DNA of 38,079 nucleotides, from positions 1 to 38,079 of the forward strand of contig JAEXMB010000040.1 in assembly GCA_023444705.1 (NCBI GenBank), given 5' to 3'. The notes under the pieces are model-generated. The model had not been told where the DNA came from, made no database searches, and saw nothing but the letters and a program-made list of their open reading frames with translations. How positions within the stretch are numbered: the stretch's first letter is position 1; each line of letters begins with the position of its first letter. Source of the DNA: Pseudomonadota bacterium (GTDB lineage Bacteria > Pseudomonadota > Alphaproteobacteria > Micavibrionales > UBA2020). This document shows, piece by piece, positions 24,712 to 32,474 of the stretch. The position numbers and the translations under genes are program-made.

Positions 24712-24832
24712 ATCATGCTTGATGCATGGGAAGACGAAAGAAGAAAACATCGATTCTCGTTACTGAACGGGTCTACATCAAGAAAGCGGCTCTCTCTGGG
24801 TTCTGGCACTATTACTTTTCTCTAGACGGCAA
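24712..24832. repeat. 121 bp repeat: integrase 5' end (intact copy)
   Basis: This is the partner of 22851-22971. Here the sequence continues into the complete integrase gene. Confidence 0.9.
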
Positions 24833-25916
24833 GCAGTTCAGGAAGTCAGCCAAGACTGAGGACGAAGCAAAAGCAAAGCAGCTTGCGCTCAATGCGTATC
24901 ACGAAGCTTTGGAGCGAAAGCACTTCGGCACTACGCTAGAGAAAGTATCTTTCAAGCGACTTGCTCGCAGATATCTAGAGAGCTTGCTCGGGCAACCAAA
25001 ATATAATTTTCACTACACGGCGATGCATCGGAACTTCATTCCGTTTTTTGGAAGCTATGATGATATTACTAAAATCACAGCAGGCGCACTCAGTGATTAT
25101 CTGATTTGGCGCAGGCAGAAGTCAGACAACAAGATACTTCCTCAGTCTTTGAATAAAGAGAATGTCGCATTCAATCAAATGATGCGGCTGGCGCAGGAGC
25201 ATGAATGGATCAAACAACCAATTAAGATTAAGCGACAGTCAGAAGCGCAGACACAGAACAGGCGCCCCCACTTTACTCAGGCTGAATACGAGCATCTGGT
25301 AGCGACATCACTCAAAAGAACACTGGAATTCGTCAGCGGCGCACTATCGGCAAAACAGCGCGGCTACTTTACAGCGCGACATTGGAACAGACTTCTACTG
25401 CACGACATCATTCTGATATTGGCGAACTCTGGCATGCGCGTCGATGAGGTCAAAACGATCATCTGGCGCAATATCAATTGGGAAGAAAGCACAGTCACAC
25501 TCAATCGAGCAGGAAAAGTCAAAAGCTCTCGCGTTTTACTCATTCGAGATATTGGCATGGAAGCACTGGCGCGCATTAAAAGTCGTAGATTGGACTATTT
25601 GAAAGCAAAAGGACTTGGTGATCTGGACTTGAATGAGCGCATACAGTCGCTGCCAAATGGCACATTTACTTACTCTCTGCGCAAAGGCTTTAACGAATTG
25701 CTCAAAGAATGTGGATTTCAGTACAAAAGCGTCAAAGAAAAGCACTCACTCACGTCTCTACGTCATACTTATGCGACTTTGCGCTTAACAGCTCAGACTG
25801 GCAAGCGCGTCAGTATTCGCGGATTGGTGAAGCAAATGGGTACATCTCAGAAGATGATCGAAAAGAACTATGGTCACGATGTCGTTGAAGACTATCGGGA
25901 TGAGCTGCTTGGTTGA
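24726..25916 (+). CDS. Tyrosine recombinase, island integrase
   Basis: This 396 aa integrase has an N-terminal arm-binding part (residues 1-70), a core-binding SAM-like domain (about 75-175), and a catalytic domain with Arg238 (ANSGMRVDE), Lys264/266 in the beta-hairpin, Arg346 (TSLRHTYAT) and nucleophile Tyr382 (MIEKNYGH). The usual box-II His is Thr343, and the next His position falls at MGTS, a pattern seen in several phage-like integrases. It is probably responsible for recombination at tRNA-Ala, although it does not abut either att site. It overlaps no gene and converges with the XRE gene three bases downstream. Confidence 0.92.
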   Translation: MGRRKKKTSILVTERVYIKKAALSGFWHYYFSLDGKQFRKSAKTEDEAKAKQLALNAYHEALERKHFGTTLEKVSFKRLARRYLESLLGQPKYNFHYTAMHRNFIPFFGSYDDITKITAGALSDYLIWRRQKSDNKILPQSLNKENVAFNQMMRLAQEHEWIKQPIKIKRQSEAQTQNRRPHFTQAEYEHLVATSLKRTLEFVSGALSAKQRGYFTARHWNRLLLHDIILILANSGMRVDEVKTIIWRNINWEESTVTLNRAGKVKSSRVLLIRDIGMEALARIKSRRLDYLKAKGLGDLDLNERIQSLPNGTFTYSLRKGFNELLKECGFQYKSVKEKHSLTSLRHTYATLRLTAQTGKRVSIRGLVKQMGTSQKMIEKNYGHDVVEDYRDELLG

Positions 25917-25919
25917 TTA

Positions 25920-26285
25920 CTACCGATCACGATTAGAGAGTGCGTTCTTGAGAGCAATGTAGCTTTTAACTTGCTCTCTCGTCATGTTAAGCAGGTCGAT
26001 GGGCTGCTCATGCAAGAGATCCAATATTTCATGAATTACTTTGACTTTTGCTTTGGTTGACTCAGAAACGTCATAGATGAAGAGTTCATAAAGAGGAACG
26101 TTCAGAGCGTCAGCGATCTCTTGCGCAGTCTCTAAACGTGGCAGGAATATTCCCCGCTCGATATGACTTATCGTCTCGACGCTTTTGTTAATTTGCTCTG
26201 CTAACTGCTCTTGGGACAACTTACTGTCCTTCCGCAGCTTACGCACCCTATCCCCTATACGGATTTTTGTAACTTTATTGCCCAT
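25920..26285 (-). CDS. XRE-family helix-turn-helix repressor
   Basis: This 121 aa protein has an N-terminal HTH_3 domain (RIGDRVRKLRKDSKLSQEQLAEQ, then SVETISHIERGIFLPRLETA) and a helical C-terminus. ATG 26285 is preferred to a longer frame reaching 26330, which would run through the operator. The palindromes at 26290-26334 directly precede it and overlap the divergent promoter, so it probably represses itself and the three-TM gene, as element master regulators do. Confidence 0.88.
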   Translation of the reverse strand: MGNKVTKIRIGDRVRKLRKDSKLSQEQLAEQINKSVETISHIERGIFLPRLETAQEIADALNVPLYELFIYDVSESTKAKVKVIHEILDLLHEQPIDLLNMTREQVKSYIALKNALSNRDR

Positions 26286-26289
26286 ACAT

Positions 26290-26334
26290 GAAGTATGACT
26301 TCGTATTTTACCTATTATAATGAAGTACAACTAC
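26290..26334. promoter_or_regulatory. Twin operators and divergent promoter of the XRE gene
   Basis: GAAGTATGACTTC (26290-26302) is a perfect 5-3-5 palindrome. GAAGTACAACTAC (26322-26334) is an imperfect second copy 32 bp downstream, three helical turns. A perfect TATAAT (26316-26321, plus strand) lies between them. This is the layout of a cooperatively bound repressor operator. Confidence 0.6.
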
Positions 26335-26418
26335 GGTATTTACGGCATTGCGCCAACAATACGGAATATTGATTTTGGACATCACTGCATCAAGCTATCG
26401 AAGGAGCGTATTGCACTC

Positions 26419-27588
26419 ATGACAACGACTGAACAAATTCAACCCCAGAAGAAAAAGACACCAGCAATTGTTACTTGGGTCTCACTCGTCACAGCTTTTC
26501 TTATCGCTTTAGGCAAAGTCGGCTTAAGCGGAAGCACTGGAGCAGAAGCTATAGCAAGGTTGCTTGGCAGCACATTGGGTACTTTTCTCGGTATCTACTT
26601 TGTACTTTGGCTTGCATGTAAAGCACTTCGCAAACTGGCAGGAGACGATAACGGGAGGGTAGCTAAGATCACCTATATAGTGATTGCCATTCTGCTCTTC
26701 TTTGTCTTTGCTGCTACAGAATCGACGAATGCAGTAGCGCCAGAAAGAGTAGAGAGCAATGCGACACTCCCCGTTTGCAAGAGTGAAGAAGCAGGCAATG
26801 CAATACAGAATGCACTCGCAAACCTATCTGACCAAACAAGCAAAATTACAATGATCAAATTCATCGATGCTTTTGAAGTTGATCACGTCATCGGCGCTGA
26901 AGAAAAAAGAGACTGCATTGGACGCTTTCTTCTGAACACAGGAGAAGGCTATCTAAACTTCACTTTAACAAGCTATTCAAAAGACGATGAAGAATTCTTT
27001 GTCTCCGTTCGAGAAGAGAACATTACATCAAGCGAGTACAACGAAAGGAAGGCGACCCTCACTGGCAATCAGGATGCCATCAAAAATTCTAAAGTTGGCG
27101 ACTATCTTTCTGCAAGATATTGGCAAATTCCAAATAAGGATGAACTAGAGGATTTGCAGCAACTAGAAAAGATGGAATGGACGATGAAAATGCTAGTAAA
27201 GAAAATAGGTATTTGCCAACAAGCCGAGCAAGCTGAGGGCCGTCGCTTCCTAACACGAGAAGATCCTCAAGAGGTGATAGGGCAGCACATATCTCTGCAA
27301 AGAAAGAAAAGGGACTGCTTCTTAAGCAGCATTCCATCGTCCGAATTTCAGCTCAACGATGAAGAGCGCGTAAATGCAACATCCACTGAACTCGCAATGA
27401 GTATGAGCTATGCGCAGATCAAGAGCATGAACCCGCAGATTGTGTATCAAATCTCTGCGGAGTGCCAAGAGGGGGATGCGCTACTGAAGATAATCGAAGA
27501 TGACAACCTCAAAGAGAAAAACAAGTCATGTCCAGAAGATAAAGAGTGGGTCAAATCGCGTGTATTAAACACACTGGGCGGACATTAA
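26419..27588 (+). CDS. Three-TM protein with duplicated Cys/KRDC region
   Basis: This 389 aa protein is one I do not recognise. TM segments lie at about 18-36, 50-70 and 84-100, followed by a soluble domain of 290 residues. The soluble part shows two similar units, each beginning with a lone Cys and ending in KRDC (EEKRDCIGRF and RKKRDCFLSS), suggesting an internal duplication with disulfides. The start at 26419 follows AAGGAG; an earlier ATG at 26320 lies inside the -10 box and is rejected. It is probably repressed by the divergent XRE protein. Confidence 0.75.
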   Translation: MTTTEQIQPQKKKTPAIVTWVSLVTAFLIALGKVGLSGSTGAEAIARLLGSTLGTFLGIYFVLWLACKALRKLAGDDNGRVAKITYIVIAILLFFVFAATESTNAVAPERVESNATLPVCKSEEAGNAIQNALANLSDQTSKITMIKFIDAFEVDHVIGAEEKRDCIGRFLLNTGEGYLNFTLTSYSKDDEEFFVSVREENITSSEYNERKATLTGNQDAIKNSKVGDYLSARYWQIPNKDELEDLQQLEKMEWTMKMLVKKIGICQQAEQAEGRRFLTREDPQEVIGQHISLQRKKRDCFLSSIPSSEFQLNDEERVNATSTELAMSMSYAQIKSMNPQIVYQISAECQEGDALLKIIEDDNLKEKNKSCPEDKEWVKSRVLNTLGGH

Positions 27589-27598
27589 CGCGCACGGT

Positions 27599-27793
27599 AT
27601 GAAGACACGCGAAGAAATTCTACTGGAGATATTTCCAAGCGACCCGTTTGAGACTGACGCAATCATGCGTGTTCATTATTGGCACATGTATTGCGACAGA
27701 GCAGAAACGTTTGGCATCCAGCCGCTCACTTTTGAAGAGTGGTTGGATACCAAAATCGAGCATCATAAAAGCCAAAACGATAAAAAAACATAA
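27599..27793 (+). CDS. Hypothetical protein, 64 aa
   Basis: The product, MKTREEILLEIF to KSQNDKKT, is charged and probably helical. It starts 10 nt after the three-TM gene and is likely co-transcribed with it. I recognise no family, and the ribosome site is weak. Confidence 0.5.
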   Translation: MKTREEILLEIFPSDPFETDAIMRVHYWHMYCDRAETFGIQPLTFEEWLDTKIEHHKSQNDKKT

Positions 27794-27897
27794 AGTGTCT
27801 TTTGGACATTCAATAAAGAAGCAGCGACACAACAGAATTCTTTATTCACTCCAATGTATCTATAATAATTTTCAACAAAGCAATTGGGATGCGAAGC

Positions 27898-27916
27898 TTC
27901 GCTGCGTAGCAGCGAA
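27898..27916. repeat. Hairpin TTCGCTGC-GTA-GCAGCGAA
   Basis: This is a perfect 8 bp stem with a 3 nt loop. The palindrome CGAAGCTTCG overlaps its 5' side. Its TGCGTAGCA recurs in inverted orientation at 28006-28014. Confidence 0.6.
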
Positions 27917-27984
27917 TGTTTAGCTGTCTGTAGCAATCGTTACTACCATTGACTATCATTACTACTATCCAGTGTTACGAAGTA

Positions 27985-28006
27985 ATGTGCTGCTGAAGCA
28001 GCACAT
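27985..28006. repeat. 10 bp stem palindrome ATGTGCTGCT/AGCAGCACAT
   Basis: This perfect 10 bp inverted repeat has only GA between the arms. With the hairpin 70 bp upstream it forms a pair of GCTGC/GCAGC palindromes in an otherwise AT-rich stretch. There is no U tract, so neither is a terminator. Confidence 0.6.
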
Positions 28007-28016
28007 GCTACGCATT

Positions 28017-28240
28017 CTACTTTATTTTATCTTTGTTTATTATTGTTGGCTGTATGCGGTATTGCTTTCTTGAAGACACACTTAGCCTGTCCAGGAAAGT
28101 GCGCTTTTCAAGATATGCGTCCAACGCTTCTCTCGACAACACATAAGCCAGATATCTTCTCAATTGAAGAGTGAGTAGCGGCAACCCGATCTCCTGTCTC
28201 TGGCCGACTTAAGCTGCGGCAGTCTAACGAAAGCTATGTA
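28017..28240 (-). pseudogene. Possible decayed AlpA/excisionase-type HTH gene
   Basis: On the minus strand a frame reads GLPLLTLQLRRYLAYVLSRE, then ALDAYLEKRTF, and stops at 28017. The VLSREALDAYLEKRTF ending resembles the C-terminal half of HTH_17 (AlpA/Xis) proteins. Upstream the frame is interrupted by stops, so the gene is broken. The similarity is judged by eye only. Confidence 0.3.
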
Positions 28241-28842
28241 TCGACAATCGTCAGATCGGAGAAATTCTCCATCGGAGTGATAATTCATATAGTGCCATTG
28301 CATTACTGCAATGTCGAAGTACCCGTTTCACTCTTGGGGCTTCTCAACATACAAGATCAAACTCGAGCGCTTGTTGCTGACATGGGGTGGAAACATGATT
28401 TCGTTAGACGTCCGCACTAAACATAGCGTCCGCGTCACGGAAAGACTCTCAAAAGAGTATCTACTCACGAAGAGCGATCGGCTTACTTTCGTAGACCGAC
28501 TGTCCACTTACTTTATATTTATTGTGATTTGAAACTCACTGTCGCGCTGCTCTGCTTTTTTTGTTTTTCTTTGCCGAATCAGCCAAATCGATAGTTGAGT
28601 TAACGACATTATTATACATAATCATTGCCTGTTTATCAACAGCAAACTGCGCCCGACATGACGATTGCCACTTTTCGAAAAAATTCAAAATTTGAAATGG
28701 ACAATCGTTATAAAACAAGCAGATACTAACTTGTCTGCGCTAACCCATTGCGATTGCTATATATATTTTGGATCGGCCACTGCACGTCTGTGCTTGATCG
28801 TTATAAAATCATGCCATTCACAACTTTCTAACAGGAATTGGC

Positions 28843-29427
28843 ATGTCACTCGGCAAACAAGCAAAGATACTGAGCAAGCAGCAGCAAGACGCAGTTTTGG
28901 CGTATTTGAAGACAACCCGACACCCCGAACGCAATCGCGTCATATTTCTGCTCTCAGCGCGTGCGGGACTTCGAGCGAAGGAAATCGCGTTTCTGACTTG
29001 GGACATGCTCTGTGATGCGTCTAATGAGCTTTCTGACGCTATTTCGTTGCAAGATGTCGCAGCAAAGGGACGAAGCGGCGGGGTCATTTGGCTAAACAAG
29101 GAGCTAAAAGACGCTTTAATTGAATACCGAAAATCGCTCAAAAACGAGCTACATACAGGGCGCGTCATTCGGGTGCGTAAACGCGAAGTGACAGCCCAGA
29201 TGATCGTTAACCTGTTTTGGAACTGGTATAAGCGACTTGGCTTTAACGGTTGTTCAAGTCACTCGGGGCGCAGAACTTTCATCACATCGGCTGCCAAGAA
29301 GATTTCGACTGTCGGGGGCTCTATTCGGGATGTCCAATTACTTGCCCGTCACAGCTCGTTACAAATGACACAACGTTACATCGAAGCGGATGTAGATGCG
29401 CAAAAAAGGGTTGTCCAGATTATATAA
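28843..29427 (+). CDS. Small tyrosine recombinase (catalytic domain only)
   Basis: This 194 aa protein covers only the catalytic domain. Arg44 (ARAGLRAKEIA), Lys75, His140 and Arg143 (SSHSGRRTFIT), His170 (LLARHS) and Tyr179 (MTQRYIE) give a complete R-K-H-R-H-Y set. It lacks arm- and core-binding domains, so it resembles short XerC-like recombinases rather than the element integrase. An AGGA ribosome site precedes it. It lies 61 nt before the ATPase gene and is probably co-transcribed. Its target is unknown. Confidence 0.88.
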   Translation: MSLGKQAKILSKQQQDAVLAYLKTTRHPERNRVIFLLSARAGLRAKEIAFLTWDMLCDASNELSDAISLQDVAAKGRSGGVIWLNKELKDALIEYRKSLKNELHTGRVIRVRKREVTAQMIVNLFWNWYKRLGFNGCSSHSGRRTFITSAAKKISTVGGSIRDVQLLARHSSLQMTQRYIEADVDAQKRVVQII

Positions 29428-29488
29428 TTTCTAATTGTTAAACCAAAATCTGATATCCTCTTTTGCCACAGAGAAGAGGATGTCCCCG

Positions 29489-31666
29489 ATGAAAGATCAG
29501 ACTGTAAAAATTAATCTAGAACATTGCTACGGCATCAAAAAGTTAGAAGCGTCTTTTGACTTTTCAGGGAGTAGCTCTTTCGTAGTGTACGCACCGAATG
29601 GCGTCATGAAATCATCGTTCGCCAAATCATTCCAGGATTTAAGCATAGGCGTCGAGTCAAAAGATCGCATTTTCAAAGACAGAAAAACACAGAGATCTAT
29701 AACTGACGGAACGAACGCCGAGCTTGAAAAAGAATGTGTCTTTGTAATTGAACCTTACAATCAAGCATTCAAATCTCAGAAAATCTCAACACTGCTGGTC
29801 AATAAAGATCTTAAAGAGCAGTACGACAAGACATACCAAGAAATAGAAGAGAAGAAGGAAGCTCTTTTAAAAGAGCTGAAGTCCGTATCGGGCATTAAAA
29901 GCGGCATTGAAGAAGAGTTCGCAAGAACGTTCACTAACGATCCAAAAGAATTCTTTGTATCGCTTTCTCGCGTGAAGTCAGAGGTATTTGACCATAAGCC
30001 ATCGCAGCTAGATGCTATTCAGTACCAAAAGGTTTTCAACGAGAAAGTTATCGACCTTCTTGACAGCAAAGAATTTAAAGCCAGCTTGGCTGAATACATG
30101 CAAACCTATGATCAAATCGTGAGTTCTTCTACCTTCTTCAAAAAGGGCGTCTTCAACCATAACAACGCATCTGATATCGCCAAAAGCCTGAAAGATAACG
30201 GCTTCTTTAAAGCCGACCACTCCGTATACATCAATTCCGAGAAAACTCGTCGCGAGATTAAGACTGAGGCGGATCTAGAGTCCGTTATTCAAAAAGAGAA
30301 GGAAGAGATATTACAAAACCCTGCACTCACAAAATCTTTCGAAGAGATCGACAAAAAGCTAACAAAAAACAAAGACCTTAAGGATTTTCGCGAGTACCTC
30401 GGTAAAAATAAATTCCTGCTAAGCGAGCTAGAGAACTTACCTAGACTGAAGCAAAAACTTTGGGTCGCCTATTTGGCGACAAACATTGCTGCTTTCAAAA
30501 ATTTGGTCGATGCTTACGAAACAGGCAAAGCCGAAATCGAGAAAATTATCTCGATTGCGCGCATTGAAAGAACAAAATGGTTAAACGTCATTGCCATCTT
30601 CAATGAACGATTCTCCGTTCCATTCATTGTCAAAATGGCCAATCAAGACGACGTCATTTTAAAAAGTGAAGCTCCAAACATCGTCTTCGAATTCAAGGAT
30701 GGAGAAAACGGGAAAAGCTTAACTGTAAGTGAAGATGAACTTGTTCCAGTTTTAAGCAACGGAGAGCGACGTGCGCTTTACATTCTGAACATCATATTTG
30801 AAGTCGAAGCAAGAAAAGAAGCAAAGCAAAAAACTTTATTTGTAGTTGACGACATTGCGGATTCATTTGATTACAAAAACAAGTATGCAATCATCGAGTA
30901 TTTAAAAGACATTTCAGATGAAGTCGACTTCTACCAGATAATTCTAACTCACAATTTTGACTTCTACAGAACAGTAAGTGGCCGCTTGAACTTAGGAAGA
31001 AAAAACAAGCTTCACACCATTAAGTCGAATGAATTCGTTAAGCTAACTCAAGAGAAGTATCAAAAAAATCCATTCATTTTTTGGAAAGAGAACCTTCATG
31101 AGGATGAGATGCTTATTGCATCCATACCCTTCGTTCGCAATCTCGCTGAATATTGCGGATACGAGGCGCGAGAGAAAAAGCTTACGTCATTACTACATAT
31201 AAAGCCCGATACAGATGCAATAACCGTTTTAGATCTGCAAGACATCATAAAAGAGGTCTTGGTTGACAAAAGCACCCTTTCCCTCCCTCAACCAGAGCGA
31301 AAGGTAAAAGATCTGATATACGCATTAGCCGACCAAATCAAAGATGACGCGTCTGAGGTTATGGAGCTGGAGAAGAAAATCGTCTTGTCTATTGGCATTC
31401 GCTTAAAGGCCGAAGAATTCCTGATAAAGAAAATCAATGATAGTGCTGCCGTTTTAGGAATCACGTCAAACCAAACACGAGAGCTCACCGAGTTGTTCAA
31501 GAATAGGTTCCCAGACGAGACGGAAGCTTTACGCCTCATGAAACAAGTTAACCTAATGACGCCTGAGAATATCCATCTAAACTCTTTTATGTACGAACCC
31601 ATTCTTGATCTAGCAAATGGGCATTTGCGCCAGCTGTACATTAAACTAAGTGAGTTGACGGTATAG
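29489..31666 (+). CDS. SMC/ABC-like ATPase of unknown function
   Basis: This 725 aa protein has a Walker A variant APNGVMKSS (35-43), with Met replacing the usual Gly before Lys41. A long helical, lysine- and glutamate-rich middle (about 100-390) is probably coiled coil. Then come the ABC-type signature LSNGERRAL (about 420), Walker B TLFVVDDIADSFD (about 449) and an H-loop ILTHNFDF (about 485). A further 230 residues carry no recognised nuclease motif. This resembles RloC/PrrC-like and Rad50-like ATPases, many of them in phage defence. The start at 29489 follows AGAGGA with eight-base spacing. A defence role is inference. Confidence 0.8.
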   Translation: MKDQTVKINLEHCYGIKKLEASFDFSGSSSFVVYAPNGVMKSSFAKSFQDLSIGVESKDRIFKDRKTQRSITDGTNAELEKECVFVIEPYNQAFKSQKISTLLVNKDLKEQYDKTYQEIEEKKEALLKELKSVSGIKSGIEEEFARTFTNDPKEFFVSLSRVKSEVFDHKPSQLDAIQYQKVFNEKVIDLLDSKEFKASLAEYMQTYDQIVSSSTFFKKGVFNHNNASDIAKSLKDNGFFKADHSVYINSEKTRREIKTEADLESVIQKEKEEILQNPALTKSFEEIDKKLTKNKDLKDFREYLGKNKFLLSELENLPRLKQKLWVAYLATNIAAFKNLVDAYETGKAEIEKIISIARIERTKWLNVIAIFNERFSVPFIVKMANQDDVILKSEAPNIVFEFKDGENGKSLTVSEDELVPVLSNGERRALYILNIIFEVEARKEAKQKTLFVVDDIADSFDYKNKYAIIEYLKDISDEVDFYQIILTHNFDFYRTVSGRLNLGRKNKLHTIKSNEFVKLTQEKYQKNPFIFWKENLHEDEMLIASIPFVRNLAEYCGYEAREKKLTSLLHIKPDTDAITVLDLQDIIKEVLVDKSTLSLPQPERKVKDLIYALADQIKDDASEVMELEKKIVLSIGIRLKAEEFLIKKINDSAAVLGITSNQTRELTELFKNRFPDETEALRLMKQVNLMTPENIHLNSFMYEPILDLANGHLRQLYIKLSELTV

Positions 31667-31812
31667 ACCGACACATCAACTTCAAGCGAAGTCAATGTAC
31701 CAAGGGTCATATTCTCTATGTGCATCCTTTACACAGGCCGATTTTGTGCAAATTCGGCAAAGAATTTTCAGTTCAATATCAACTGGGTAGCACTCTCGAT
31801 CTGGGAGTTTTG

Positions 31813-31866
31813 TGCATGGCATGCAGGAGGTCGTCGGTTCGATCCCGATCGGGTCCACCATTATTT
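31813..31866. repeat. Right att site: 48 nt tRNA-Ala 3' fragment plus 6 nt
   Basis: It is identical to 20508-20561. The tRNA 5' half is absent, so this is a displaced end and not a gene. A TTGTGCA heptamer (31810-31816) straddles its left edge. Confidence 0.92.
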
Positions 31867-32096
31867 TACCAAGCAGACACAGCGTAAAGCCGTTGGTCTG
31901 CTTTTTTATTGGGTGGGGTTTGGCGGTTATGTGTGCCGAGGCGAGTGAAAGCTCAGCTTTTGCAGAGGTATCAATGACCTAGGCGCTTTTTGAGCCACAT
32001 ACGGCGCGTGCGGCACGTTTGTGTGTTTGTCCTCAATGATTTAAGCTTATCGTGCGATTAGAGTTATGCACGTTTTGTGCAGGGTTATCGCGAGTT

Positions 32097-32228
32097 CTAC
32101 AGCAATAACACACATAAGAAACGCATAAGGCGCACTACTTCAGAAAGTGACAAGATCAATCTCTTTGGCACTTTCAACTGGCCACTGAATGACCACTTAA
32201 ATTCAAAATCTTCAGCACGCTTGCTCAT
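32097..32228 (-). CDS. Small ORF of 43 aa in the right repeat
   Basis: The frame MSKRAEDFEFKWSFSGQLKV is the counterpart of 20796-20921. It has a better ribosome site (GGAG, eight bases before the ATG) and a different C-terminus. Coding is unproven. Confidence 0.35.
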   Translation of the reverse strand: MSKRAEDFEFKWSFSGQLKVPKRLILSLSEVVRLMRFLCVLLL

Positions 32229-32388
32229 AGAGCTATCTCCAATACAAAAAAGCCGCCAGCGTATTTAAACGCTAAGCGGCTCGGTTTTTCCGACACCAGT
32301 GCGAACGTAGTCAGCACTATAATGAGAAGATAGCTTACTATTATTAAGAAGTAAAGTACTTTGATACTACGGATTAGGAGAATGGCTA

Positions 32389-32421
32389 ATGTGGTACGTG
32401 ATTATTGGTGAGCGCTCATAG
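32389..32421 (+). pseudogene. 5' stub of a second VRR-NUC gene
   Basis: ATG at 32389 begins MWYVIIG, identical to the first seven residues of the nuclease at 21084. It then diverges to ERS and a stop at 32419-32421. The upstream AGGAG is retained. It marks the deletion endpoint of the second element. Confidence 0.8.
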
Positions 32422-32474
32422 GAGTTCGCAGTTTCACTGCTTTTTATAAAAAGGTAGAAAAGTAATACTTTCCT

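Larger units (their letters stand above)
27794..28842. other. Non-coding, decayed 1 kb stretch
   Basis: No convincing intact gene is found. The stretch contains two strong hairpins (27898-27916 and 27985-28006) and a likely broken excisionase-type reading frame on the minus strand (28017-28240). Short frames at 28311-28532 (plus) and 28536-28718 (minus) have no ribosome sites or recognisable content. It probably held the original xis or other element genes. Confidence 0.6.
20508..31866. mobile_element. Integrative genomic island in tRNA-Ala(GGC)
   Basis: A 54 bp perfect direct repeat (20508-20561 and 31813-31866), made of the 3' part of tRNA-Ala plus six bases, bounds the element. Inside are a full tyrosine integrase, a second small recombinase, an XRE repressor and AT-rich cargo whose base composition differs visibly from the GC-rich flanks. 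No conjugation, replication or phage structural gene is present, so this is a non-self-transmissible or satellite-like island. Confidence 0.9.
31813..32408. repeat. 596 bp direct repeat, right copy (second element relic)
   Basis: This copy reproduces the left end through the terminator, TTGTGCA pair, small ORF and hairpin, to the first seven codons of the VRR-NUC gene. Similarity stops at 32408. Chromosomal photolyase sequence resumes within about 70 bp, so the rest of this second element has been deleted. Confidence 0.9.

Noticed and set aside
25920..27793. Toxin-antitoxin pair (XRE protein with the three-TM or 64 aa protein)
   Set aside because: The genes are divergent and the XRE protein looks like a classical element repressor. 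No toxin family is recognisable, so only a regulatory link is supported.
27891..28014. CRISPR-like repeats
   Set aside because: The palindromes differ from each other and there is no regular repeat-spacer structure here or elsewhere in the window.
28311..28718. Short frames at 28311-28532 and 28536-28718 as genes
   Set aside because: They have no ribosome sites, no family features and lie in a stretch that looks decayed.
31813..31860. A second tRNA-Ala gene
   Set aside because: Only the 3' 48 nt are present; the acceptor 5' strand and D arm are missing.
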